Source: Pseudomonadota bacterium (GTDB lineage: Bacteria; Pseudomonadota; Gammaproteobacteria; Steroidobacterales; Steroidobacteraceae). From it: a DNA stretch of 64,000 nt. The stretch spans positions 186,001 to 250,000 of the forward strand of contig JADJXW010000021.1 in assembly GCA_016720075.1 (NCBI GenBank), given 5' to 3'. A program made the translations under genes and the position numbers. Every line of letters starts with the position of its first letter. Position 1 is the first letter of the stretch. Below are positions 1 through 8,435 of the stretch, piece by piece. Below the pieces are notes generated by a model. It saw only the letters and a list, made by a program, of their open reading frames with translations, was not told where the DNA came from and searched no databases.

Positions 1-362
1 CCACCGCCGCCGCCGCCGCCGTAGCCGCCACCGCCGCCACCGCCGCCGTAGCCGCCACGGCCACCGCCGCCGCCGCCGCCGAAGCCGCCACGACCGCCGC
101 CACCACCACCACCGGTGCGGGGCTTGTCCTGCGCTTCATTGACGCGCAGGGCGCGACCGCCCATGTCCTGGCCATTGACGGCCTGGATGGCGCGCGAGGC
201 ATCAGCCTGGCTCATCTCCACGAAGCCGAAGCCACGGGGGCGGCCGGTTTCGCGATCATTGGGAAGGGAAACCGACTCAACGGTGCCGTGGGCTGCGAAC
301 AGCGCGCGGACCTGATCTTCGGTCGCAGTAAACGGCAGGTTGCCGACATAAATCTTGGCCAT
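1..362 (-). CDS. Glycine-rich RNA-binding protein, single RRM (partial, 3' end beyond window)
   Basis: The visible 120 residues start at an ATG at 362 preceded by a purine-rich GAGAGAAGAG ribosome-binding site. An RRM fold fills residues 1-80: the RNP2 motif IYVGNL is at residues 4-9 and RNP1 (RGFGFVEM) at 43-50, both with their RNA-stacking aromatics. From about residue 83 the protein becomes almost pure Gly with Arg and Tyr (GGR, GGY units), the usual low-complexity tail of bacterial RRM proteins. Such proteins bind single-stranded RNA and are often cold-induced. The C-terminus lies off the left edge, so length and stop are unknown. The GGN codon run makes the DNA a nearly perfect GCC-type repeat that is easy to mis-assemble. 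Confidence 0.9.
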   Translation of the reverse strand, partial: MAKIYVGNLPFTATEDQVRALFAAHGTVESVSLPNDRETGRPRGFGFVEMSQADASRAIQAVNGQDMGGRALRVNEAQDKPRTGGGGGGGRGGFGGGGGGGRGGYGGGGGGGGYGGGGGG

Positions 363-581
363 GGACTCTTCTCTCTCGTGTGAATGGATAACTAATGACA
401 GGCAGCACGGGATCGAAGAGAGCCCAGGGATGTCCTGACACCTGATCGGCAGGCGTTGCGGCTCGAGCGGGACGCGCCCCTGATATGGGCGTGCGGGTCC
501 GATACGGACGAAAGCGATCAAGCCCTAGGGTACCCCGTTGCGGGGTCGCGCGCCTGTATTTCGGGGGAAGGGTCCCTGGAG

Positions 582-597
582 GGGCCTGCCGAGGCCC
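582..597 (-). terminator. GC-rich hairpin directly after the MBL-fold gene
   Basis: GGGCCT and AGGCCC form a perfect 6-bp stem around a 4-nt GCCG loop, starting one base after the stop codon of the minus-strand gene ending at 598. There is no T tract, so this could slow polymerase or protect the 3' end rather than be a full intrinsic terminator. A second 6-bp hairpin (ACCCCG/CGGGGT, 3-nt loop) lies at 532-546. The rest of 363-581 shows no gene and presumably holds the promoter of the RRM gene. Confidence 0.3.
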
Positions 598-1530
598 TCA
601 GTCGGGGGAGTAGGCCAGGTTCAGACTCTGCAGCGATCCGGTGATGAAGGCCGCAGGATCGCCGAAGATAGCCTCATGTTCGCGCAGGGGGCGCTGGGCG
701 ATGCAGTCGCCGGAGTCATAGCCCCGGTTCTGGAATACGACCATCTTTTCGTGGAAATCCGCGTACATCCGGTGGTGCCGGGCCAGCGTGGCGCCGTCGA
801 TCATCGGTCCATGGGACGGAATGATCCGCGTTTCGGGTTTCACCATTGCGACAAGTTTCTCGTGCGCTTTCGCCAGGCCACCGAGCCACGCGCCATTGCG
901 CCAGTCGAGCAGCGGCCACGAATCGCTGCACACCGGTCCACCGGCCACGAGCAGGTTCGCGTCGGGGAAATGAACGTACAGATCGCCGTTGGTGTGCGCG
1001 GCGGGCAGGTAGCCGTAGTCCACGCGGCGACCGGCGAACTGCAGTGAACCCGTGGTGCGCGTCGTGATGCGCGGCCGACCCTTCTCGGCCAGCGGTCCAT
1101 ACAAGCCGGTGTAATCCACTGACGCCACGGCGCGCGCCAGATACAGCTGCGTGATCTCGTGCGCGATGATCTGCGCGCCCTGCCGACCCAGCGTTTCGTT
1201 GCTGCCTGTCTGCGCCGGATGCCAGTGCGTGTTGATGAGCGTGTTCACCTTGCGCGAGCCCGTGGCCCGCGCCACCGCCGCCAGCAATCTCGCGGAATGG
1301 CGCTGGAAGCCACCGTCGACCATCAGTGTGCCTTCGGGGCTGGCGAGCGCGAGCACATTGCAGCCGGCGCCGCTGAGCAGCGTGAAGCCGGGCGCGAGCG
1401 ACTGCGCTTGGATGTTCTCGGCAGCATCTGCGGCGGCGTGCGTCGGGCGCGTGATGGCGCCAAGCGATGCCGCAACGGCAAGCGATGCGCTGGCGCCGAG
1501 GAACTGGCGGCGTGTGCGGAAGATTGTCAC
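598..1530 (-). CDS. MBL-fold metallohydrolase-like protein with degenerate metal site, Tat-exported
   Basis: 310 aa. The N-terminus carries a twin-arginine signal (RTRRQFLG, residues 6-13) with an Ala-rich core ending near THA, so the protein is probably periplasmic. The body follows the metallo-beta-lactamase fold: LINTHWHPAQTGSNETLG stands where THWHxDHTGGN is expected, followed by AAHTNGD, LVAGGP and IIPSHGP. The first two His are kept, but the Asp and third His of HxHxDH are Ala and Gln, and the bridging Asp (usually GD) is Gly. A normal dinuclear zinc centre therefore looks unlikely. It is the last gene of a four-gene operon and overlaps the ankyrin gene by 4 nt. Function unknown: a mononuclear hydrolase or a binding protein are both possible. 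Confidence 0.85.
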   Translation of the reverse strand: MTIFRTRRQFLGASASLAVAASLGAITRPTHAAADAAENIQAQSLAPGFTLLSGAGCNVLALASPEGTLMVDGGFQRHSARLLAAVARATGSRKVNTLINTHWHPAQTGSNETLGRQGAQIIAHEITQLYLARAVASVDYTGLYGPLAEKGRPRITTRTTGSLQFAGRRVDYGYLPAAHTNGDLYVHFPDANLLVAGGPVCSDSWPLLDWRNGAWLGGLAKAHEKLVAMVKPETRIIPSHGPMIDGATLARHHRMYADFHEKMVVFQNRGYDSGDCIAQRPLREHEAIFGDPAAFITGSLQSLNLAYSPD

Positions 1531-2999
1531 AGCGGGAAGATTTCCGATTCGTGGTCGCGCGGCGGGCCGATGGCGGGGAACTCGCCGGCCCAGTCGGGCA
1601 CCTTGCTCATCTCAACCTTCGCGCCGAGATCGCGCAGCACCTTCACCAGGTCATCGCGTGGCGGCGGACGGATGGCCAGCGCCGGCAGCCAGCCGCGCGA
1701 CTGCGCGTAATCCAGCGCGGTGAGGCCATCGCCATCGCGGATGTCCGGGTCCTGGCCCATGGCCACGAGTTCGGCCATCAGCTTCTTCATGTTCTTGCGC
1801 GTGGCCAGGTGCAGCGCGGTGCCGCCGCGGTTGCGGTTCATCCAGATGACCTGGGCCATGCCGTTCATGTCGGCGCCGTTGTCTTTCAGGAACCGCACGG
1901 TGTCGATGATCTCGTTCTCGCTGCTGCGCGCGTTCACCACGACGAGGATCGGGGTTTCGCCATGCGCTGTGGTGCGGCGGATGTCGGCGCCATGGGCGAG
2001 CAGATAGCGAATGAGCTCGTGATCGGCCGAGGCGCAGGCGCGATGAAACGGCGTGGTGCCGCGCGTGCTGGCCGACACCTGCCCGGGCTCGCGCGGTGGG
2101 CGGAAGAACATCGGCTGGTTCGGATTCGCGCCGCGCTCCACCAGCATCTTCACCAGTTCCTTGCCATCGGTGGTATTGGCGGATTTGTCGGTGCCCAGGT
2201 TGCCAACACCGCTGCGGCGGCTGACGTAGGCGTTCTCGATGGCCACGTGCAGCGGCGCCTGGCCGTAGATGTCCCACTGGTTCACGTCGGCGCCGGCTTC
2301 CACCAGCTGCCGGGCGATGTCCCAATTGCCCGTCATCATCGCAAGCGACAGCGGCGCGATGCCGTCGGGGTCGGGCAGGTTGATGTCGGCGCCAGCGCGC
2401 AGCAGTTCCTGCACGCAGCCACGGCAGTTCTCGCGCACCGAATACAGCAGCGGCGTGAGGCCGCCGGTGTGCGTGTTCTTGTAGCGCTGCTCGACGGTGA
2501 CATGGCGCTCGAAATTGCGCACCACCGCGCGCGCGTTGACATCGGCGCCTTTCGTGGCCAGCAGCTTGACCATGGCGGGGTGGCGACGCGCGGCCGCCCA
2601 CATCAGCGCTGTCTGTCCGCCGAAGCGCTCGGTGGCGTTCACGTTCGCGCCGCGCCGGATGAGCAGCGTGGCGGCCTCGATGTTGCCGGTGCGCGCCACG
2701 CTCATCAGCGCCGTCTGGCCGTCGCCGGTGGGTGATTCCACATCGGCGCCGGCGGCAAGCAGCAGCCGGATGATCGGCGCATTGCCGGCTTCGGCGGCCA
2801 GCGCCAGCGCCGTCACGCCATAGGCATTGGGTTCGTTCACCTTCGCGCCGGATGAAAGCAGCTGCTTCACGCTGGCCGCATCGCCCTGGTACGCGGCCCA
2901 TTGCAGCGGCGTGCTGCCATCGGGGGCGGGCGCGTCCTGCGCGCGCGCCGTCACGGTGAGCGCCGCCACCGCGGCAAACGCGAGGAACCTGCGGCGCAT
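1527..2999 (-). CDS. Secreted ankyrin-repeat protein
   Basis: 490 aa. A signal peptide (MRRRFLAFAAVAALTVTARA) leads into roughly ten ankyrin repeats that fill the protein. Recognisable units include TPLQWAAYQGD, TALALAAEAGN, TALMSVARTGN, TALMWAAARRH, APLSLAMMTGN, APLHVAIENA, TPFHRACASAD, TALHLATRKNM and TALDYAQSRGW. Ankyrin arrays act as protein-binding scaffolds. The start ATG (2999) shares one base with the stop of the upstream DUF1552 gene, and the 3' end overlaps the MBL-like gene by 4 nt, so translation is coupled. The likely job is to hold together or present the other exported products of this operon; that is inference from context. Confidence 0.9.
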   Translation of the reverse strand: MRRRFLAFAAVAALTVTARAQDAPAPDGSTPLQWAAYQGDAASVKQLLSSGAKVNEPNAYGVTALALAAEAGNAPIIRLLLAAGADVESPTGDGQTALMSVARTGNIEAATLLIRRGANVNATERFGGQTALMWAAARRHPAMVKLLATKGADVNARAVVRNFERHVTVEQRYKNTHTGGLTPLLYSVRENCRGCVQELLRAGADINLPDPDGIAPLSLAMMTGNWDIARQLVEAGADVNQWDIYGQAPLHVAIENAYVSRRSGVGNLGTDKSANTTDGKELVKMLVERGANPNQPMFFRPPREPGQVSASTRGTTPFHRACASADHELIRYLLAHGADIRRTTAHGETPILVVVNARSSENEIIDTVRFLKDNGADMNGMAQVIWMNRNRGGTALHLATRKNMKKLMAELVAMGQDPDIRDGDGLTALDYAQSRGWLPALAIRPPPRDDLVKVLRDLGAKVEMSKVPDWAGEFPAIGPPRDHESEIFPL

Positions 3000-4288
3000 C
3001 AGACTTCCGAAAGCACGCCGGTGCTGTCGGCCATCTTCTCGAGCGGCACGCCCACGCGCTGCGCCAGCGTGACCAGCAGGTTCGCGTGCGGCGTGCTCTG
3101 CGGATAGTGCAGGTGCTGGTTGCCCTTGATGGCGCCGGCGGCGCGACCCAGGATCAGTGATGGCACCGGATCGGCATCGTGCAGATCGCTGTTGGCCATG
3201 TTGCTGCCGAACAGGATGGCCGAGTTGTCGAGCAGCGAGTTCTCGCCATCGCGGATGGCCGCCAGGCGCTTGGCGAATTTGGCGAAGCGCTCGGTGTGGT
3301 ACACCTGCACGCGCAGCAGGCGCTGGATCTTTTCCACATCCTCGCCGTGGTGCGACAGCGGATGGAAGGCCTCGCTGACGCCCAGCCAGTTGTACACGCG
3401 CATCGACACTTCATTGCACATGCGGAATGTGGCAATGCGGGTCTGGTCGGTCTGGAAGGCCAGCGCCAGCAGCTCGAACTGCACGTCGAGCAGTTCGGTG
3501 AAATCATCGGGCGCGCCCAGCGGGGCTTCGGGCAGCTCCAGGTTCTGGCCTTCGGCGGCCTTCATCTTCTGCACGCGGCGCTCGCTCTCGCGCACGGATT
3601 CCAGGTAATCCTTGACGATGTTGCAGTCGGCGGCGTCGAGGTCCTTGTAGAGCGAGTCGGCGGCTTCCTTCACGTAGTCGAGCAGGCTGCCGGTGGTCTG
3701 CACGATCTCGTGCCGCTGGTCGCGCGTGTCGCCCTGGCCGAACAGCTTGTAGAACACCTTGCGCGGATTGCTTTCCATCTCGAGCTGCTGCACGGGCGTG
3801 CGATAGGCCAGCGAGCTGTAGCCGCCGGGCTCGGTGCACAGTTCCAGCGACGGCAGCGGCGTGTCCTGGCCGATGTGCTTCGCGGCGTGCTGATCCACCG
3901 AGATGCCGAGCTCGCCACCGGGGGTGCGGCCATTGCGGCCCACGCAGGTGAGCCACGACACTTCAGTTGTGAAATGCGGCGCGGGCGAGTTCTCGGCGCC
4001 CTTGTTGCGCAGGCCGCTGACCACGGTGACGTGCGGGCGCAGCGATTCGAGCGGCTTCAGGATATGCGTGAACTGGAAATCGCGGCCGATCTGCTCGGGC
4101 TGCCAGAAGCGCTGCACCGCGCCGTGCGCGAAATACACGAACCCCAGGCGCTTGCGCGGCGCGGCGGCGGTGGCAGCCAGCGCGGTGCCGGCGGGAATCA
4201 TCGCATCGAGCAGCGGCAGGCCGATGGCGGCGCCGGCGCCGCGCAGCATGGTGCGGCGTGAGAGGTGCTTTTTCGTCAGGAACATCAT
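2999..4288 (-). CDS. DUF1552 domain protein, Tat-exported
   Basis: 429 aa, the usual size of the DUF1552 family. The N-terminus has a twin-arginine motif (SRRTMLRGAG) and a hydrophobic segment, indicating Tat export. The body matches the family pattern: a leading GxVYFAHG-like stretch (GFVYFAHGAVQRFW), GGYSSLAYRTP, and a C-terminal LLDNSAILFGSNMAN segment followed by DxDPVPSLILG. DUF1552 genes are typically adjacent to DUF1592-type cytochrome genes and were first noted in Planctomycetes; the biochemical activity is not established. The start overlaps the upstream DUF1592 stop by 4 nt. Confidence 0.9.
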   Translation of the reverse strand: MMFLTKKHLSRRTMLRGAGAAIGLPLLDAMIPAGTALAATAAAPRKRLGFVYFAHGAVQRFWQPEQIGRDFQFTHILKPLESLRPHVTVVSGLRNKGAENSPAPHFTTEVSWLTCVGRNGRTPGGELGISVDQHAAKHIGQDTPLPSLELCTEPGGYSSLAYRTPVQQLEMESNPRKVFYKLFGQGDTRDQRHEIVQTTGSLLDYVKEAADSLYKDLDAADCNIVKDYLESVRESERRVQKMKAAEGQNLELPEAPLGAPDDFTELLDVQFELLALAFQTDQTRIATFRMCNEVSMRVYNWLGVSEAFHPLSHHGEDVEKIQRLLRVQVYHTERFAKFAKRLAAIRDGENSLLDNSAILFGSNMANSDLHDADPVPSLILGRAAGAIKGNQHLHYPQSTPHANLLVTLAQRVGVPLEKMADSTGVLSEV

Positions 4289-6738
4289 CTTTCTCCTGCA
4301 ATCGCGGCGACAACCGGCTTGGGCGGTGGTGCCGCGTCGCGGCGGCGGAATGCATCGCTGGCCACCACTTGAGTGACGATGGATGCGAAGCGATAGTTCT
4401 CGCGCGCGGCATTGCGCACGATCTGGCGCACCACCGGCATGTCTCGGTAATCCACCGGTCGGCCCAGCGCGTAGGTCATCAGGTGCTCGGTGACGGTCTG
4501 CGCGAACTGCGCGGGGCGCGAAGCCAGCGCGGCGCGCAGGTCGTCGGGCCCGTTGATCTTCGTGCCATCGGGCAGCACGCCGGAGGAATCCACATCACCG
4601 CCGGTGTCGGAGTCGCGCGCGCGGAACTGGCCGATGGTGTCGAAGTTCTCGAGCGCGAAACCCAGCGGGTCCATCACGCCGTGGCAGGCGAAGCAGCTGG
4701 GATTGCGGCTGTGGATCTCGAAGCGCTCGCGCATCGTGGCGGGCTTGCCGCGCACTTCATCCTGCAGGATGCCGACGTTCGGCGGCGGCTGCGCCGCTGG
4801 CGTGCCCAGCACGCGCTCCAGGATCCATGCGCCGCGCAGCACCGGCGCGGTGCGGTTCGGGTATGCGGTGGCCATCAGCACGGCGCCCTTGCCCAGCAGG
4901 CCGTAGCGCTTCGTTTCGGCGCCCAGCGCCACGCGGCGGAACTGGCCGCCCTTCACGGTGGTGATGCCATAGAGCATCGCCAGCGGCTCGTTCAGGAAAG
5001 TGTAGTCGGCGGTGAGCAGCGCGGTGACGGGTTGTTCGCTGCGCAGCACGCTGTCGACGAACAGCTCGAGCTCGCGCCGCATGAACGGCCGCGCATCCAG
5101 CGGGCCGCTGGCATTGGCGAACAGCCGCTCGTCGGGCACGATCTCTTCCATCTTGCCCATGTTCAGCCACTGGAAGGCGAAATCGCGCGTGAGCGAGGTG
5201 GCGCGCTCGTCGGCCAGCATGCGCCTGACCTGGGCCTCGAGGTTGGCGGGCCGCGAGAGCTCGCCGCGCATCGCCACCTGCAGCAGTTCGTCGTCGGGAA
5301 TGCTGCCCCAGAGGAAGAACGACAGCCGCGAGGCCAGCTCGATGTCGTTCAGCGTGCGCGCGCCAGTGGCATCGCCGCCTTCGGCGCGATACAGGAAATA
5401 GGGGCTGGCCAGGATGGCGGCCAGCGCATCGCGGATGCCGGTGTCGAAGCTGGCGGCGCGGCCGGTTTCATAGAAACCCAGCAGCGGCTGCAGCATCGCG
5501 TCGGTGACGGGTCGACGGAAGGCGCGCTGCGCCAGCGTGCCGACGATGCGCCGCGCGCACTCGGGTTCGTCGGCGGGCTGCGTGGGCCGGCACAGGAAGA
5601 TCTTCTGCCGCGACGCGGAGTCGAGCGCGCCATCGGCACGCATCGGGCCCCGCACCCGCAGCGCCGAAAGAAACATCTGCCGCGCTTCGCCGCCTTCAGG
5701 CGACTCGGCGGGGAATCGTTCTTCGCTCTCGATGTTGGCGCGCTTCAGGTAGGTGACGGCGATCCGGTGCTGCCCGGCCGGCGCATGGAAGCGGATGTCG
5801 CGCACGCGCGCGTTGATCTCTTCCACCGCTTTTTCCTGCGTCTGGTCGATGGCCTTCTGGTCGACATTGCCGCCGACAGTGGTGCGGAAGAACTCGCGGC
5901 CGTCGAGCAGCGCCACCAGCGTGTTCTCGAACTCCATGCGCGGGATCTGCCTACCGGAGGCCAGGTCGCCGATGGTCAGTGAATATTCACCGGCGACCGG
6001 GAAGTCGTGCAGGAAGCTGATGCCGCCGCGCGTGCCGAAGGGCATCCCTTCCTTGTGGATGAGCTGCGAGCCGGAGCCGTCCAGGCCCTCGGCCGCGAGC
6101 GCGATGACCATGTCGCCGAGGTTGCCGTAGGTGGTGGCGACCGCCTTGGCCTTGGGATCACCCATGGCCTGCTGCGCCACATTGCGCGCGGCCGAGAGGT
6201 ATTGCTCCAGGTATGTGGGCGACACCTGCAGGTGCGTGGCGTCGTTGTCGAAGCCGTCCTTGCGCGCATCGGGCGGCAACAGCGCGCTGACGTCGAGCGT
6301 GAGGTCCAGCAGGTCGCGCACGGCATTGGCGTATTCACGCTGGTTCATGCGCCGCAGCGGCACGCGCCCGGCGGCCGGGGCAACCTGCGCGGCATCGAGA
6401 CGTGTTTCGAGGAAGTTGATCAGGCCCTGCACCGACTGCGCGTCGGGGCGGGACTTGGCGCCCGGCGGCGGCATGAACCCCGCGCGCAGCTTGCGCACCG
6501 CCGATTCCCACACCTTGGCATCGCCGGCCAGCGTGTCGAAGGACATCGCATCGAAGGCCGCGCCACCCGCCCAGTCGGTGGTGTTGTGGCACTCGTAGCA
6601 GAATTTCTCGATGACGCCCCAGCGCGTATGGCTTTCGTCGGCGGCGGGGGTGGCCGGCTGCGCCGCCAGCAGGGGGCCCGCCGCAGCCGCGAATGCGGCC
6701 AGCGCTGATGCCAGCTTGATTGGATTCCCCCGGACCAT
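4285..6738 (-). CDS. DUF1592/planctomycete-type cytochrome C domain protein
   Basis: 817 aa from the ATG at 6738, chosen because it begins a good signal peptide (MVRGNPIKLASALAAFAAAAGPLLAA). Domain order follows the multidomain family: an N-terminal PSCyt1-type haem motif CYECH near residue 46, a DUF1587-like segment (LRRMNQREYANAVRDLL), DUF1595 (AQRAFRRPVTDAM), DUF1592 (LASPYFLYRAE, ASRLSFFLWGSIPDDELL), DUF1588 with a second haem motif CFACHG and MDPLGFALENFD, and a C-terminal DUF1585 (LMTYALGRPVDY). The protein is predicted to be periplasmic and to carry two c-type haems. It is the first gene of the operon and diverges from the esterase at 6866. Role unknown; a redox function follows from the haem motifs. 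Confidence 0.92.
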   Translation of the reverse strand: MVRGNPIKLASALAAFAAAAGPLLAAQPATPAADESHTRWGVIEKFCYECHNTTDWAGGAAFDAMSFDTLAGDAKVWESAVRKLRAGFMPPPGAKSRPDAQSVQGLINFLETRLDAAQVAPAAGRVPLRRMNQREYANAVRDLLDLTLDVSALLPPDARKDGFDNDATHLQVSPTYLEQYLSAARNVAQQAMGDPKAKAVATTYGNLGDMVIALAAEGLDGSGSQLIHKEGMPFGTRGGISFLHDFPVAGEYSLTIGDLASGRQIPRMEFENTLVALLDGREFFRTTVGGNVDQKAIDQTQEKAVEEINARVRDIRFHAPAGQHRIAVTYLKRANIESEERFPAESPEGGEARQMFLSALRVRGPMRADGALDSASRQKIFLCRPTQPADEPECARRIVGTLAQRAFRRPVTDAMLQPLLGFYETGRAASFDTGIRDALAAILASPYFLYRAEGGDATGARTLNDIELASRLSFFLWGSIPDDELLQVAMRGELSRPANLEAQVRRMLADERATSLTRDFAFQWLNMGKMEEIVPDERLFANASGPLDARPFMRRELELFVDSVLRSEQPVTALLTADYTFLNEPLAMLYGITTVKGGQFRRVALGAETKRYGLLGKGAVLMATAYPNRTAPVLRGAWILERVLGTPAAQPPPNVGILQDEVRGKPATMRERFEIHSRNPSCFACHGVMDPLGFALENFDTIGQFRARDSDTGGDVDSSGVLPDGTKINGPDDLRAALASRPAQFAQTVTEHLMTYALGRPVDYRDMPVVRQIVRNAARENYRFASIVTQVVASDAFRRRDAAPPPKPVVAAIAGER

Positions 6739-6865
6739 AACCTCGGGAGCGTATGTCGGGCCCCCGACGGTAGCAACACGCGGCGGAGCTGGTAGTAGGA
6801 CCAACACCCTGCCCCGGTCCTCCGCGCTATCCTTCGTGCATTACATAGTTGTCCTGGGGGTCGCC

Positions 6866-7894
6866 ATGATGGGTTTTGCGCGGCGCGCCATGAGCGCGCT
6901 TCTGCTGTTCGGGCTGGCTACGGCGGCCGGCGCGGCGCAGTCCGGTGCCCGGGCCGGCTCGATGGAAACCATCACCGTCCATGGCGCGAGCCTGGCCGGC
7001 AATCTTTCCGGTGACGCCGCCGACCGCAAGGTGAAGGTGTACCTGCCGCCTGGCTACGCCACGGAAAGGCGCAAGCGCTATCCGGTCATCTATTTCCTGC
7101 ATGGCTTCGGGACGGATGCGGAGTTCTACCAGCGCACGCTGGGCTGGCCGCAGAGCATCGACCGGGGCCTGGCCGCAGGCGCGCTGCCCGGCATGATCGT
7201 GGTGATGCCCGACGCAATGACGCCGTATGGCGGCTCGATGTATTCGAACTCCATCACCACCGGCGACTGGGAGGCCTTCGTCGCGAAGGATCTGGTCGGC
7301 TACATCGACAGCCACTACCGAACGCTGGCGCGGCGGGAATCACGCGGACTGTCTGGTCATTCGATGGGCGGCTACGGCACGATCCGCATCGCAATGAAGT
7401 ACCCGCAGCAGTTCATCGCGCTGTACGCGATGAGCGCCTGCTGCCTGGATCCGCGCGGCGCCACGCCCACCGACGCGAACCTGGAGAAGATGACGAAGGC
7501 CGGGGAAGTGGCGGCGCTGGCGCCCTTTGGCCGCACCACTTTCGCGGCGTCAGCGGCATGGGCGCCGAATGCGCAGCGCCCGCCTTTTTTCATGGACCTG
7601 CCAACGAAGGATGGAGCGCCGCAGCCCGACGTGATCGCGCGCTACGCGGCCAACTCACCGGTGGCGATGGTCTCGCAGTACGTGCCGCAGATGAAGAGCT
7701 TCAGCGCGATCATGATGGACATCGGCCTTGCTGACCGGCTGATCACCGGCAATCTCGCGCTGCACGACACCATGCAACGCGTGGGCATCACGCATGAATA
7801 CGTCACCTATGACGGTGACCACACCAACCGCATTCCCGAGCGCTTCGAGAAGCTGGTGCTGCCGTTCTTCGCGCGGCAGCTTTCATTCCGCTGA
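6866..7894 (+). CDS. Secreted esterase of the PF00756 (esterase D/antigen 85) family
   Basis: 342 aa from the first of two adjacent ATGs. A signal peptide (MMGFARRAMSALLLFGLATAAGA) indicates export. The alpha/beta-hydrolase body shows KVKVYLPPGY, YPVIYFLHGFG (oxyanion region), the nucleophile elbow GLSGHSMGGYG, and a C-terminal DGDHTNRIPERF carrying the probable catalytic His. Family members include feruloyl esterases and S-formylglutathione hydrolase relatives, so the ester substrate cannot be named. It is divergent from the DUF1592 operon; the 127-bp spacer holds a short perfect inverted repeat (GTCGGG/CCCGAC at 6755-6768). Confidence 0.88.
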   Translation: MMGFARRAMSALLLFGLATAAGAAQSGARAGSMETITVHGASLAGNLSGDAADRKVKVYLPPGYATERRKRYPVIYFLHGFGTDAEFYQRTLGWPQSIDRGLAAGALPGMIVVMPDAMTPYGGSMYSNSITTGDWEAFVAKDLVGYIDSHYRTLARRESRGLSGHSMGGYGTIRIAMKYPQQFIALYAMSACCLDPRGATPTDANLEKMTKAGEVAALAPFGRTTFAASAAWAPNAQRPPFFMDLPTKDGAPQPDVIARYAANSPVAMVSQYVPQMKSFSAIMMDIGLADRLITGNLALHDTMQRVGITHEYVTYDGDHTNRIPERFEKLVLPFFARQLSFR

Positions 7895-7913
7895 AGGCGC
7901 AACGGGCGCGGGG

Positions 7914-8324
7914 CTAGCCCGCGCCCGGCCCTGCGCGCTCCCTGCGCGACAGCAGGCCGGCATACACCAGGTTGGCCACGCCGATTACCGCCGGAATGAG
8001 GCCAAACAGCGCGACATCCTCGTGGGTGATCCGTCCCAGCGCGAAGTACAGCACGATGCCGATGCCGAGCATCATCAGCCCGAAGCGCAGGGCCCGCAGC
8101 GAGGCATTGCGGGGATCGGCATCCTCGCTCTTGCCGGTCACCAGGTTGGGGGGCAGCTCGGGCATCGGCAGCCCCTTCTCGAGGGCCACCATGCGCTCGC
8201 GGTGCGCCTGATCGAGCAGCTGGCTGCGGCGCTTGTGCTCGTTCCAGGTGCTGAGCATGCCGGCGCTGATGCCGAACACGATGGCGACGATGGGGATGAA
8301 TACACCGATAACGTCTGGGGTCAT
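7914..8324 (-). CDS. Small two-domain membrane protein (DUF6249-like)
   Basis: 136 aa. An N-terminal membrane segment (VIGVFIPIVAIVFGISAGML) is followed by a charged cytoplasmic stretch (HKRRSQLLDQAHRERMVALEKG) and two more hydrophobic helices (GLMMLGIGIVLYFALG and ALFGLIPAVIGVANLVYAGLL). The pattern of one helix, a basic MxxLEKG-type linker and two helices is that of DUF6249-like proteins, which often sit beside ECF sigma factor genes, as here. It diverges from the sigma factor at 8436. Function unknown. Confidence 0.75.
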   Translation of the reverse strand: MTPDVIGVFIPIVAIVFGISAGMLSTWNEHKRRSQLLDQAHRERMVALEKGLPMPELPPNLVTGKSEDADPRNASLRALRFGLMMLGIGIVLYFALGRITHEDVALFGLIPAVIGVANLVYAGLLSRRERAGPGAG

Positions 8325-8376
8325 TGGGGGCTCCTGTTGGCGGTCCGTGGGGTTGATACGCGCGGCGACGGCATCC

Positions 8377-8405
8377 GGTTGCACCCCCGTTACCCCAGGT
8401 TGCAA
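8377..8405. promoter_or_regulatory. GGTTGCA direct repeats between the small membrane gene and the ECF sigma gene
   Basis: GGTTGCA occurs at 8377-8383 and again at 8398-8404, 21 bp apart (two helical turns). The second copy is part of the palindrome GGTTGCAACC (8398-8407). They sit in the 111-bp divergent spacer, 31-59 bp before the sigma factor start. The spacing would fit an autoregulated promoter or a dimeric operator. This is a sequence observation only. Confidence 0.35.
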
Positions 8406-8435
8406 CCGCCGGGCCTCCTGCGGAGTATCAACCGG

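Noticed and set aside
1..120. GCC-type trinucleotide repeat taken as a microsatellite or CRISPR-like array
   Set aside because: It encodes the Gly-rich tail of the RRM protein; no spacers and no constant repeat unit.
532..546. Intrinsic terminator at the 6-bp ACCCCG/CGGGGT hairpin
   Set aside because: The stem is short and has no T tract on either strand. The hairpin at 582-597 is the better candidate.
597..1067. Several plus-strand ORFs of 70-170 codons opposite the MBL and ankyrin genes
   Set aside because: Arg/Ala/Gly-rich translations without motifs; they mirror high-GC coding on the minus strand, which has clear families.
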